Part shown: positions 19,216-28,432 of the stretch, piece by piece
Position numbering within the stretch: the stretch's first letter is position 1
How the letters are laid out: each line of letters begins with the position of its first letter
DNA from: PALSA-607 sp036501485
Lineage (GTDB): Bacteria > Actinomycetota > Actinomycetes > Acidothermales > Acidothermaceae
Reading direction: 5' to 3'
Assembly: GCA_036501485.1 (NCBI GenBank)
Contig: DASYAG010000016.1
Location: 1 to 64,000, forward strand
DNA: 64,000 nt
The notes under the pieces: model-generated
The model's input: only the letters and a program-made list of their open reading frames with translations
The model's database searches: none
Told to the model about the DNA's origin: nothing
Translations under genes and position numbers: made by a program

Positions 19216-20265
19216 ATGGCCATCGAAGACCGCTACATCGACCTCGACACGCCGGCTACGCGCACGGCCCGGCTGCTCGATCCGGGGATGGATCTCACGC
19301 TGCGACCGATGCGCTACCCGCACTTCTACGACCGATTCAGGGACGCCATCAAGAACACTTGGACAGTCGAGGAAGTTGACCTCCACACCGATCTCGCCGA
19401 CCTGGCGAAGCTGTCGGATGCCGAACGGCATCTGGTCAACCGGTTGGTGGCATTCTTTGCCACCGGCGACACGATCGTGGCGAACAATCTCGTGCTGAAC
19501 TTGTACGAGCACGTGAACGCGCCCGAGGCCCGGCTGTACTTGTCACGTCAGCTGTTTGAAGAGGCTGTGCACGTGCAGTTCTACTTGACCTTGCTCGACA
19601 CGTACCTGCCAGACGAGAACGAGCGGCACAAGGCGTTCGACGCGATCGAGAACATCCCTTCGATCAAGCGGAAGGGTGAGTTCTGCTTCAAGTGGATGGA
19701 CTCCATCGAGCACATCGACAAGTTGCAGACGGCAGCTGACCGGCGGGCGTTCTTGCTCAACGTCATCTGTTTCGCGGCGTGTATCGAGGGACTCTTCTTT
19801 TATGGCGCGTTCGCCTATGTGTACTTCTTGCGGTCACGTGGTCTGCTGCACGGCCTCGCGTCGGGCACCAACTGGGTATTTCGCGACGAGTCGATGCACA
19901 TGGCCTTTGCGTTCGACGTGGTCGATACCGCACGGCACGAAGAGCCGGAACTGTTCGACGACGAGCTTGCTGCGTCTGTGAGGCAGATGCTTACCGAGGC
20001 CGTCGACGCCGAGGTCGCATTCGCTGAGGACCTGCTCTCGCAGGGAGTGTCGGGGATGTCGATCGTCGACATGCGGTGGTATCTCGAACACGTCGCCGAC
20101 CGCCGTCTCGCGCAGCTCGGGCTCGATCCGATCTACGGTTCGCACAACCCGTTCACGTTCCTTGAACTCCAAGATGTACAAGAGCTGTCGAACTTCTTCG
20201 AACGGCGCGTTTCCGCCTACCAGGTCGCGGTACCAGGCGGAGTAGCGTTCGACGACGAGTTCTGA
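19216..20265 (+). CDS. nrdB: Class I ribonucleotide reductase small subunit
   Basis: NrdB holds the di-iron tyrosyl radical used by NrdA. The 349-residue protein has the ligands Asp85 (FATGDTIV), Glu116 and His119 in EEAVHVQFY, and later CIEGLFF and RDESMHMAF. The radical tyrosine is Tyr123, four residues after His119 as in E. coli Tyr122. The ATG at 19216 follows AAGGAA and lies 11 bases after the nrdA stop, so nrdAB is one operon under the cobalamin riboswitch. This subunit is intact, unlike nrdA. Confidence 0.96.
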   Translation: MAIEDRYIDLDTPATRTARLLDPGMDLTLRPMRYPHFYDRFRDAIKNTWTVEEVDLHTDLADLAKLSDAERHLVNRLVAFFATGDTIVANNLVLNLYEHVNAPEARLYLSRQLFEEAVHVQFYLTLLDTYLPDENERHKAFDAIENIPSIKRKGEFCFKWMDSIEHIDKLQTAADRRAFLLNVICFAACIEGLFFYGAFAYVYFLRSRGLLHGLASGTNWVFRDESMHMAFAFDVVDTARHEEPELFDDELAASVRQMLTEAVDAEVAFAEDLLSQGVSGMSIVDMRWYLEHVADRRLAQLGLDPIYGSHNPFTFLELQDVQELSNFFERRVSAYQVAVPGGVAFDDEF

Positions 20266-20300
20266 AAGGAGCCGCGCGTACTCGGGCTTAGACTGCGGCA

Positions 20301-20981
20301 GTGGACACCCCCGCTGCGTCTGCTGATCAATCGTCGGTCAGTGGCTCTGAGACCCCGAGCACGCGCGGCACTCGCAGCCGCGCGGGCAATGCCATGGGGC
20401 GCGGACACGAGGCCGCCTTGCGCGGGGCGCTGGCCGCGGTCGAGAAGTACGGCAGTCGCAAGGCGACGATGGGCGACATCGCGATGCTCGCCGGCATCGC
20501 CAAGGCCACGCTGTACAACCACTTCAGAACGCGGGACGACGTGTATTTGGCCGTCGTCGCGAACGAGGTCGACAAAGTCGCCACAGCAGCACGCACGAAG
20601 TTGCCGGACGGACTCGACATTGCCATCGCTGAAGCTGCGCGGCTGATCGGTGAGTATGCGGCGGTGCGGAGGATCGCTGTCGATGATCCGGCTGCGTTGG
20701 CCGCGCTCGCGACACCCGGCGACGGACCTGCGTGGACGAGTGCCCGCACCGACATTGCTGGTGCACTGACCGACTGCGGCTACGTCGACTCGCCCGCGGC
20801 GATCGATCTGGTGCTGCGGTACCTCGCCAGCCAACTGCTCACACCGTCAACGGCAGAAGACCGCAGCAGCGCAGCAGCGTTACTCAAGAGCGCGGTCGCT
20901 GACCAGGTGCCGGCGCAAGTGCAGCGCGCGGAACCGACATCTGCACCGGACCAGGCTGACAGCGCGGGCACCAGTAGCTGA
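20301..20981 (+). CDS. TetR family transcriptional regulator
   Basis: A 226-residue TetR-type regulator with the helix-turn-helix at about residues 45-75 (TMGDIAMLAGIAKATLYNHF, then RTRDDVYLAV). The remaining part is the all-helical ligand and dimer domain, ending in a flexible Ala/Ser/Gln-rich tail. It begins at GTG 20301, 35 bases after nrdB, so it may be cotranscribed with nrdAB. In Streptomyces a different regulator type (NrdS) follows nrdAB. The 3' end overlaps the convergent nei gene by about 98 bases. Ligand and targets are unknown. Confidence 0.85.
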   Translation: MDTPAASADQSSVSGSETPSTRGTRSRAGNAMGRGHEAALRGALAAVEKYGSRKATMGDIAMLAGIAKATLYNHFRTRDDVYLAVVANEVDKVATAARTKLPDGLDIAIAEAARLIGEYAAVRRIAVDDPAALAALATPGDGPAWTSARTDIAGALTDCGYVDSPAAIDLVLRYLASQLLTPSTAEDRSSAAALLKSAVADQVPAQVQRAEPTSAPDQADSAGTSS

Positions 20982-21750
20982 GTCTCGCTTCTGCCGTCAC
21001 CTTGCCTTGCGAGTCGAGACCTTGGGAGTCGACCTGGATTGTCGCGCCACAACGTCGGCACGGTCGGCCGGCCCGGTCGTAGACCCAGGTGCGCCGGCCG
21101 GCGCGAGTATCGCCGGTAGTGACGTGGTCGTAGCGTTCGCGATTGGCGATCAGCAACCGATGCGCGAGGTCGACAACTCCAGGAAGGTCTTTGACGTCGC
21201 GAACTGACGTCCAGGGTGAAATCCCACGCAGGAAACAGATCTCCGCCTTGTAGACGTTGCCGGCGCCGGCCAGATTCCGCTGGTCAAGTAGCGCCTCGCC
21301 GATTGTGCGATCGGGATCAAGACGCAGGCGCCGGATCGCCTCGTCAGCGTTCCAATCGGGTCCGAGCAGGTCGGGGCCTAGATGGCCGACAAGCGTGTCT
21401 TCGGCAGACGTTGGTACTAGCGCAACGTCGTGAACACGCCAGCCCACCGCCGTCCCGGTTTCGTTGGCTAGCACGACGCGCACGTGATCGTCGGGGTCAG
21501 TCACGCGGTGGCCGGCCGGGTGGGTTCGCCAGCGGCCATCCATGCGCAGATGCGTATGAAGGGTCAGGCCCGCGGGCTCGAGGCGGATCAGCAGATGTTT
21601 GCCGCGCGGCACGACGTCGACCACGCGCTGCCCGACGAGGTCGGTGGTCGCGAACTCGGAAAGCCGCAGCTCAGCGTTGGTGAGGACCTGGCCTGCAAGA
21701 GTCGCGCGGAGCGTGCGCGCCGTGAGCCACACGGTGTTGCCCTCGGGCAT
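20884..21750 (-). CDS. nei: Endonuclease VIII-like DNA glycosylase (Fpg/Nei family)
   Basis: Removes oxidised pyrimidines and cuts the abasic site. The mature catalytic N-terminus PEG (Pro2, Glu3) is present in MPEGNTVW, and the central RTIGEALLDQRNLAGAGNVY helix-two-turn-helix region is typical. The zinc finger CRRCG...CPRC lies near residues 232-262. The 288-residue length exceeds the usual about 260 because of a tail rich in Pro and Ala. It follows lhr by 23 bases on the same strand. The lhr-nei pair is known from mycobacteria (Rv3296-Rv3297), which supports a shared repair role. Confidence 0.92.
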   Translation of the reverse strand: MPEGNTVWLTARTLRATLAGQVLTNAELRLSEFATTDLVGQRVVDVVPRGKHLLIRLEPAGLTLHTHLRMDGRWRTHPAGHRVTDPDDHVRVVLANETGTAVGWRVHDVALVPTSAEDTLVGHLGPDLLGPDWNADEAIRRLRLDPDRTIGEALLDQRNLAGAGNVYKAEICFLRGISPWTSVRDVKDLPGVVDLAHRLLIANRERYDHVTTGDTRAGRRTWVYDRAGRPCRRCGATIQVDSQGLDSQGKVTAEARLSYWCPRCQPGPVQMSVPRAALAPAPGQRPRS

Positions 21751-21773
21751 GGATCACCGACTCGCGTGCATGC

Positions 21774-24700
21774 TCACGAGCGCAACCGCAGGCCACGAGG
21801 TGTTGCGCGAAAACCCGCTGCTTCCAACGCCGCACCCAGGGGCGAGTCGAGCACGGATGCTCCGTCAGCACGTTCGACGTCGAGCCGCCCGAGCCAGCCA
21901 TCATGAACTGCGAGGGCCAGTGCTTCGACGGCGGTGCGCATGAAGAGTTCTGGTGACGCCTCGGTGCCATCGGGTTCGAATGACAGCAAGGTCTTGCCGC
22001 CCCGTTCGACGTAGACGGCGAGGGCACCGTCGACTAACACGACGAGGGCACCAGCTTTACGACCTGGCCGATGGCCTTCGCGCTCGCCTTGCCGTGTCGG
22101 CCAAGGCAGCGCCGCGCCGTACGGGTTCGCCGGGTCAGTGGCGGCGAGGACGATTGCGCGCGGGCTGTCGTCGGCTTCCGAGGGCGTGCCGGTGCGCAGC
22201 CGATCGACTGCGCCTGGGGAAGCGAACTGTGCGGCACCCAGGCCCTCGACGAAATACCCGCGACGGCAGCGGCCGGCCTCTTCGAAGGCGGTCAGCACCC
22301 GATAGACCGCCGCGAACCCGCCAGGCACGCCCTCAGCCTGTACAGCGCCGCGCGTTAGCACGCCGTAGCGATCGAGCAGCGTTTCTGTCAGGGCGTGCGA
22401 GCGCCGCGTCTCGTCTGCCACCGGTGTCGGCAGCAGACTCCAGCGACCGCCGACCGTCGGCGGTCCGGCGCGAGTCGGCATGACGGGTCTACCGCGCCGA
22501 GAAGATGATGGTCGTGAGCGACGTACGGCCCGGCTGGTTCCCATGAGCACGCGTAGTGGGGCGAGGGAGTCGTTGGTCACCAGACCCGACCAGACGAGCT
22601 CCCACAATGCACTCACGAGCTCGCGATCATCGGCGGAGCCCACTCGATTGGACAGCTCGCGGAAGAACATTGCGCCGCCACCGCTGAGCACCTCGAGCAA
22701 CTCCGTGTGCAGCGGTTTTGATGGCACGTCGGGGTCGCGAATCGGCATCAGCAACGGCGCGGACTCCGCGGGGTATAGCGCGATCCAGCCGTCGTTACCG
22801 GGCAGCGAGCCGCGCCCGGCCCATAGGACGTCGCCGCTGACGGTGAGTTCGTCGAGCATGGCGGGGCTGTAGTCAGCCACTCGGGACGGCAGCACGAGTT
22901 GTTCCAGAGCGGATGCAGGCAGGACTGCCCCCTGCAACTGCTCGACCGCGCGCAGCACTCCGTCGACCCCACGAAGCGGGTTGCGCGCGTGCTGCCACGC
23001 GGGCAGGAAACGGCCGAACGTGGTGGTCGGGACAGGCTCGACTTCTTTGCGAAGCTTCGCCATCGACCGGCGCCGAATCGAGCGCAGCACACCGGCGTCG
23101 CACCACTCGATGCCCGAACCGCCCGGTCTGAACTCGCCGCGCTTGATCCGACCGCTCGCCGTCAGGCGCTCGAGGACGCCGGTGACGATCGCCATGCCGA
23201 GCCCGAAGCGCTGTGCGATGTCGGCCGACGTGAATGGCCCGTGACCACGCGCGTAGCGCGACACCAGATCGCCCAGTGGGTCATTGACCGATTCGGTGAA
23301 CACGTCAGGAATGCCGACAGGCAAAGGACTTCCGAGTGCGTCGCGCAGGCGGCCGGCGTCCTCGATCGCGGCCCATCGCTCTTCGGCGGTGATCCTGATG
23401 CGGATCGCTCGACGGCTCTCTTCCAGCTCAGCCAGCCATCGCGGGGTCGCGCCGCGGTCGACGGCTTCCGCGGTCGAGAGTGGACCAATAAGGCGGAGGA
23501 GATCCGCGACACCCTCGACGTCGCGGGCCTTGCGATCGGGTGCGAGGTGTTGAAGCTCGCGTTCGATCTCGTCGATCGCGTCGGCGTCGAGCATCTCGCG
23601 CAACTCCGCCTGGCCTAGCAACTCCCCGAGCAGCACGCTGTCGAGCGCGAGTGCTTGCGCGCGACGTTCGGCGAGCGGCGCGTCGCCTTCGTAGATGAAG
23701 GCGGCGATGTAGCCGAACAGCAGCGAGCGAGCGAAGGGTGAAGCGGCCGGCGTCTCGACGTCGACGAGACGCACCCGCCGCGCTTCGATGTCGCGCATCA
23801 GCTCAACGAGGCCAGGAACGTCGAAGACATCCTGCAGGCATTCGCGCATGGTCTCGAGCACGATCGGGAACGAGCCGTACTCGCTCGCAACGGACAGCAA
23901 CTGGGCCGATCGCTGACGTTGTTGCCACAGCGGAGTACGACGGTCGGGACGACGCCGGGGGAGCAGCAGCGCACGCGCGGCACACTCGCGGAAGCGGGCA
24001 GCGAACAACGCGGAGCCACCGACTTCACGGGTGACGGCCTCATCGACTTCTTCTGAGGCCAGCAGCGCGAGCTGGGCAGGGGGCGCCTCGTCAGTCTCGG
24101 GGATGCGCAGCACGATGCCGTCGTCGGCGTGCATCGTCTGGACGTCGACGCCATATCTTTCGCGCAGTCGCGCGCCGATCGCGAGTGCCCACGGTGCGTG
24201 TACTTGTGCGCCGAAGGGTGAATGGACGACCACCCGCCAGTCGCCCAGTTCGTCGCGGAATCGCTCGACGACGATGGTGTGGTCGTCGGGCAACTGGCCA
24301 GTCGCCTCGGTCTGTTCGGCCAAGTAGGCCAGCAAGTTCGATGCGGCCCAGTCGTCGAGACCGGCTTCGACTAGCCGGGTGTGCGCGACGGGCTTTGGCA
24401 GTGCCGAGAGCTCTCGAACGAAGGCACCCAGCGCGCGCCCGAGTTCGAGCGGTCTGCCCTGGGCGTCGCCATGCCAGAACGGCAACTTGCCCGGCACGCC
24501 GGGCGCGGGAACGACGAGCACTTGATCGTGGGTGATCTCGACAATGCGCCATGACGACGAGCCGAGGGTGAACACCTCGCCGACGCGGGATTCGTAGACC
24601 ATTTCCTCGTCGAGTTCGCCCACCCGTCGCGAGGCGCCGTCGCCCGCAAGGAAGACGCCGAACAGGCCGCGGTCGGGGATCGTGCCCCCGCTGGTGACCG

Positions 24701-26228
24701 CCAGCCGTTGCGCGCCCGGTCGGCCGGTGATGGTCCCTGCAACGCGGTCCCACACGAGCCGCGGCCGCAGTTCGGCGAACTCGTCGCTCGGGTAGCGGCC
24801 GGCCAGCATGTCGAGCACCGCGTCGAACGCCGATTGCGGGAGTGCCGCGAAGGGTGCCGCCCGTCGTACGAGTGCCAGCGCTTCGTCGACGTCCCATACT
24901 TGCATCGCTGTCATGGAGACGAGGTGCTGCGCGAGCACGTCGAGCGGGTTGCGCGGAACGCGGATCGACTCGATCGCGCCGATCTTCATGCGCTCGGCGA
25001 CGACAGCGGTCTGCACAAGGTCGCCGCGGTACTTCGGGAAGATCACACCGCGCGAAATCGCGCCGACTTGGTGGCCAGCGCGACCGATGCGCTGGAGCCC
25101 GCTTGCAACGCTCGGTGGGCTCTCGACCTGCACAACCAGGTCGACCGCGCCCATGTCGATACCGAGCTCCAGGGTGCTGGTTGCAACAACCGCCGGCAGT
25201 TGGCCGGACTTCAACATCTCTTCGGTGATGCTGCGCTGGTCGCGACTGACCGAGCCGTGGTGAGCGCGCGCAATTTCGGTCTCGCGGCCGCGTTCGAACC
25301 CGATGTCGTTGAGTCGATGCGTCAGCCGTTCCGCGAGGCCGCGCGAGTTCGCGAATACGATCGTTGAACGGTGCGTATCGATCAAGTCGGCGATTCGTTC
25401 TTCAACGTGCGGCCAAATCGACTTGCGCGGTTCTTCGTCGGTCGCCTCGTCGGGGGAGTCCATGTCTTCGACCGGCACGACGACGGAGATGTCGAAGCTC
25501 TTGATCGACGGCGGTTGGACGACGGTTGCCTGTCGCGGGCCGCTCAAGAACCGCGCGATCTCGTCAACAGGTCGGACCGTCGCGGACAATCCAATCCGCT
25601 GTGCAGGCTTCTCGAGCATCGCGTCAAGGCGCTCGAGAGACAACGCGAGATGCGCCCCACGCTTGGTGCCTGCAACTGCGTGCACTTCGTCGACGATCAC
25701 TGTGTCGACGCCCAGCAATGATTCACGGGCCGCAGACGTGAGGATCAAGAACAGCGATTCGGGCGTGGTGATCAAGATGTCAGGCGGCTTCGTCGTCAGT
25801 CTCCGGCGTTCGACCGCCGGGGTATCGCCGGAGCGCAACGCAACCTCGACACTCGGTTCGGGCAACCCAAGCCGAGTCGCCGCATGCCGCATGCCGACGA
25901 GGGGAGCGCGCAGGTTGCGCTCGACGTCGACCGCGAGCGCCTTCAGCGGCGAGATGTAGAGCACCCGGCAGCGCCGGGCTGGATCCGCCGGAATGGGCGC
26001 GGCGGTGATGCGGTCGAGCGACCACAGGAAGGCCGCGAGCGTCTTGCCCGAGCCAGTGGGCGCTACGACCAGCGTGTTCTCGCCCCGCCCGATCGCCGCC
26101 CAGGCTTGCACCTGAGCGGGAGTTGGTGTGGCGAACGCCGAGCTGAACCAGGCTCGGGTGACCGCGGAGAAGCCCTCAGGCAGGTCGGACGCCGGGTGGT
26201 CGGCGTCCGGCGTCTTCTTCGGGCTCAT
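21774..26228 (-). CDS. lhr: Lhr family DNA repair helicase
   Basis: Large helicase-related protein that unwinds DNA and RNA:DNA hybrids from a 3' tail. The 1484-residue protein has Walker A APTGSGKT (56-63), DEVH box (180-183), motif III-like LSATV, and a second RecA domain with GRAGHQVG. The Lhr winged-helix and beta-barrel core follow, then a long C-terminal domain of the actinobacterial type. Length close to mycobacterial Lhr (about 1500). Start ATG 26228. Downstream nei probably belongs to the same transcript. Divergent from the secreted protein gene at 26340. Confidence 0.95.
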   Translation of the reverse strand: MSPKKTPDADHPASDLPEGFSAVTRAWFSSAFATPTPAQVQAWAAIGRGENTLVVAPTGSGKTLAAFLWSLDRITAAPIPADPARRCRVLYISPLKALAVDVERNLRAPLVGMRHAATRLGLPEPSVEVALRSGDTPAVERRRLTTKPPDILITTPESLFLILTSAARESLLGVDTVIVDEVHAVAGTKRGAHLALSLERLDAMLEKPAQRIGLSATVRPVDEIARFLSGPRQATVVQPPSIKSFDISVVVPVEDMDSPDEATDEEPRKSIWPHVEERIADLIDTHRSTIVFANSRGLAERLTHRLNDIGFERGRETEIARAHHGSVSRDQRSITEEMLKSGQLPAVVATSTLELGIDMGAVDLVVQVESPPSVASGLQRIGRAGHQVGAISRGVIFPKYRGDLVQTAVVAERMKIGAIESIRVPRNPLDVLAQHLVSMTAMQVWDVDEALALVRRAAPFAALPQSAFDAVLDMLAGRYPSDEFAELRPRLVWDRVAGTITGRPGAQRLAVTSGGTIPDRGLFGVFLAGDGASRRVGELDEEMVYESRVGEVFTLGSSSWRIVEITHDQVLVVPAPGVPGKLPFWHGDAQGRPLELGRALGAFVRELSALPKPVAHTRLVEAGLDDWAASNLLAYLAEQTEATGQLPDDHTIVVERFRDELGDWRVVVHSPFGAQVHAPWALAIGARLRERYGVDVQTMHADDGIVLRIPETDEAPPAQLALLASEEVDEAVTREVGGSALFAARFRECAARALLLPRRRPDRRTPLWQQRQRSAQLLSVASEYGSFPIVLETMRECLQDVFDVPGLVELMRDIEARRVRLVDVETPAASPFARSLLFGYIAAFIYEGDAPLAERRAQALALDSVLLGELLGQAELREMLDADAIDEIERELQHLAPDRKARDVEGVADLLRLIGPLSTAEAVDRGATPRWLAELEESRRAIRIRITAEERWAAIEDAGRLRDALGSPLPVGIPDVFTESVNDPLGDLVSRYARGHGPFTSADIAQRFGLGMAIVTGVLERLTASGRIKRGEFRPGGSGIEWCDAGVLRSIRRRSMAKLRKEVEPVPTTTFGRFLPAWQHARNPLRGVDGVLRAVEQLQGAVLPASALEQLVLPSRVADYSPAMLDELTVSGDVLWAGRGSLPGNDGWIALYPAESAPLLMPIRDPDVPSKPLHTELLEVLSGGGAMFFRELSNRVGSADDRELVSALWELVWSGLVTNDSLAPLRVLMGTSRAVRRSRPSSSRRGRPVMPTRAGPPTVGGRWSLLPTPVADETRRSHALTETLLDRYGVLTRGAVQAEGVPGGFAAVYRVLTAFEEAGRCRRGYFVEGLGAAQFASPGAVDRLRTGTPSEADDSPRAIVLAATDPANPYGAALPWPTRQGEREGHRPGRKAGALVVLVDGALAVYVERGGKTLLSFEPDGTEASPELFMRTAVEALALAVHDGWLGRLDVERADGASVLDSPLGAALEAAGFRATPRGLRLRS

Positions 26229-26339
26229 TCATCGATTCTGGACCAAGCCACCGACACTTGCGCGGGAGCCGACCCTTCAGGCCGTGGGCGCGGTCCGCTC
26301 GGGTCTCAACCCGTGCCGGAAAGCGGTCGACCAAACACC

Positions 26340-27029
26340 ATGCAAGTGATTCGGGGGACGCGGGCACCATTCCTGGCCGCGGCATGCGCACTGTTAGTAG
26401 TCGGCGCTGGCGCCTCAGACGGCACTGCTGTCGCTGCCACCGAGTCGTACTCCCTCGCATATTTTACGTCGACAGTCGCCGGGCCGGACGGATGTCCTGT
26501 GTCGCCTTCGACATTCGATCCTCGAGAACTTTGCTCCACGGATCTCGGCGCCGGCTGGGTCCCCCTCGAGAGGCAGGTTCTGCAGATTTGCCCGCCTGGT
26601 CCCGCAGCGTTCTACGGCGTCATACAGAACGGCACTCTGGGTGTGATCGAACACATCACCTCGGAACCGGACGATGCCTCGGCGATGGCGGCTATCCAGG
26701 ACCGTGTCCACTGCGTCCTGACCACTAGGTCCAAGTTGCTCGGTGCTTCTCGACAGTTACCCGCCATCGCTATTCCGGGTACCACTGCCGAAGTTCAAGT
26801 CGTTACCGACGCTCGGCGCGGTCTGCGTGGCGCCGAGGTCGCAACTCTGGTGGCGATCGGCCCTGACATCGTTGGCATCGGCGTGATCGCTGAAGGCAGC
26901 CTCCCCGACAACGCGACTGTCATGCGAATCGTTGATGCAGCGATCCAGCGCTTCTACAACCCAAGGCGGTCAGGCGGTCCGTTCGCTCCGGTAGTAGGTC
27001 AGGACCTCGTCGTCGCTCCCTCGCCTTGA
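26340..27029 (+). CDS. Secreted protein of unknown function
   Basis: A 229-residue protein with a signal peptide (RGTRAPFLAAACALLVVGAG, cleavage probably near VAA-TES). Five Cys are present in the mature part, possibly disulfide-bonded. No catalytic motif or known domain is recognised. The start is ATG 26340, since a longer upstream frame lacks the signal peptide at its N-terminus and overlaps lhr. It points toward the sigma/Asp-box operon on the other strand with only 13 bases between the stops. Confidence 0.65.
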   Translation: MQVIRGTRAPFLAAACALLVVGAGASDGTAVAATESYSLAYFTSTVAGPDGCPVSPSTFDPRELCSTDLGAGWVPLERQVLQICPPGPAAFYGVIQNGTLGVIEHITSEPDDASAMAAIQDRVHCVLTTRSKLLGASRQLPAIAIPGTTAEVQVVTDARRGLRGAEVATLVAIGPDIVGIGVIAEGSLPDNATVMRIVDAAIQRFYNPRRSGGPFAPVVGQDLVVAPSP

Positions 27030-27042
27030 ACTGCAACTGCAA

Positions 27043-28428
27043 CTAGAACTTGACGGCAGTCCAGGTGCGGCCGCCGTCTGTTGTCCGCCATAACTCGTAC
27101 GGTGCCTGACTGAGGACGTATCCGACCTTGGTGTCAGTGAACCCGACGAATGAGAAGTTAGCGCCCGCGCTGCTGATCGTTGCAGTTTTGGGCGCCCCGG
27201 TGGTCGACACCACGACGAGACTCGATCCGTGGTCCACGACGGCAGTCGTCGCGTCGATCCCGCCGACGACTCCGAGCGTGATCTTCGACGGGGTAGCGGC
27301 CGGGTGCCACGTTGCACCCCCATCGGTCGAGACCATGGCGCCCGCTGTGCACCCGATCCACAGTGATCCGACGCCTGCAGAAAATCCTTCCGAATTCGCC
27401 GCGCATGGGGCCGCGTAAGTCGTAGTCGCGGCTCCCGCAGTTGCGACGTACAGGTGCGCGACGTGCTTCGCATCGGACGCGAGCAAGTAGGCCATCGCAC
27501 CCTTGACGACGAGGCTCGGAGCGGTGGTGTCAGGTGCATCAGCGCCCAGGTTGACCTGCTGCCAGGCGCCTGTGCCAGAGCCGGTCGCGTACGGTGCCTG
27601 CCACAACTGATATCCCGAGGTGAACGGAATTGGCTGAATGACAGCCCACGCCGTCCCTGCTGCCGCTCCTGGATTGCGCGCCGCCTCGACGTCTTTCACG
27701 CTCCCGGCAGGAAATGACGTATCAACCCAGGTCGTCCCGCCGTCCGATGTCGTCCACAGTGCGTCGCCGTACGCCCAACCGTTGGAGCTGTCCGCGAACC
27801 GGAGATTGACGACCGGTCGCGTGTTGTTGTCGATGCTGATCGTTGCCGCATGTGGCGCGGCGATTTCCGTAAAGTGCGAGCCAGCGTCCGTGGTGCTCAC
27901 AATCGCTGTGCACGACACGGTTCCGCATTGCTGCGTACCGAGGGCCCAGTACGTCTTGTCGTTGACCGCGGTGACAGATATCGGCGCGAAATCCGCGGGC
28001 ACGGCTGAACCTGCGCTGGGGTACGGAGTGGGCGCAGACGCAGACGTCGGCGTCGGAGTGCGCGGCACTTGCGAGGACGGCGGCGACGAGGCCGCTACGG
28101 ACGATGCTGCTATGGGCGCGCTCGGTTGAGCGGACACAGGTGACGACGACAGTGCAGCCGGTGAGGCGATCGGCGACGGGCTCGCACTGTGCAACTTGCC
28201 GGCGACAGTTGATTCGTGACCGTGCGGCCGCACTCCGATAGCTACGGCAGCAATCGCAATCACGGCAACCGCGCCGAGCGCGCTGGCCGTAGTACGTCGT
28301 TGCTGCCGACGGCGCGCGCCTGCGTGAATGCGATCAATCGCGTCAGGCGGAACGGGTACGCCAAGGCCGCGAGAGTTCAGGACGTCGCGGAGCCTGCGTT
28401 CGAGGTCGTCGTCACCGTTGCTGCTCAT
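27043..28428 (-). CDS. Membrane-anchored Asp-box (BNR-like) repeat protein, copy 2
   Basis: 461 residues: a cytoplasmic N-terminus (ERRLRDVLNSRGLGVPVPPD, then AIDRIHAGARRRQQRR), one membrane helix (about 48-66), a Ser/Pro/Ala linker, and a beta-propeller-like outer domain with at least four Asp-box motifs (TTDAGSHF, TSDGGTTW, STDGGATW, TTDGGRTW). The cytoplasmic part is nearly identical to that of the gene just upstream, so the two arose by duplication. It begins 4 bases after that gene's stop. It is inferred, from position behind an ECF sigma factor, to take part in signal sensing or anti-sigma control. Confidence 0.75.
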   Translation of the reverse strand: MSSNGDDDLERRLRDVLNSRGLGVPVPPDAIDRIHAGARRRQQRRTTASALGAVAVIAIAAVAIGVRPHGHESTVAGKLHSASPSPIASPAALSSSPVSAQPSAPIAASSVAASSPPSSQVPRTPTPTSASAPTPYPSAGSAVPADFAPISVTAVNDKTYWALGTQQCGTVSCTAIVSTTDAGSHFTEIAAPHAATISIDNNTRPVVNLRFADSSNGWAYGDALWTTSDGGTTWVDTSFPAGSVKDVEAARNPGAAAGTAWAVIQPIPFTSGYQLWQAPYATGSGTGAWQQVNLGADAPDTTAPSLVVKGAMAYLLASDAKHVAHLYVATAGAATTTYAAPCAANSEGFSAGVGSLWIGCTAGAMVSTDGGATWHPAATPSKITLGVVGGIDATTAVVDHGSSLVVVSTTGAPKTATISSAGANFSFVGFTDTKVGYVLSQAPYELWRTTDGGRTWTAVKF

Positions 28429-28432
28429 CGGC

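Noticed and set aside
24708..25367. A 219-residue plus-strand frame inside lhr
   Set aside because: Antisense to the conserved helicase; no family features or ribosome site.
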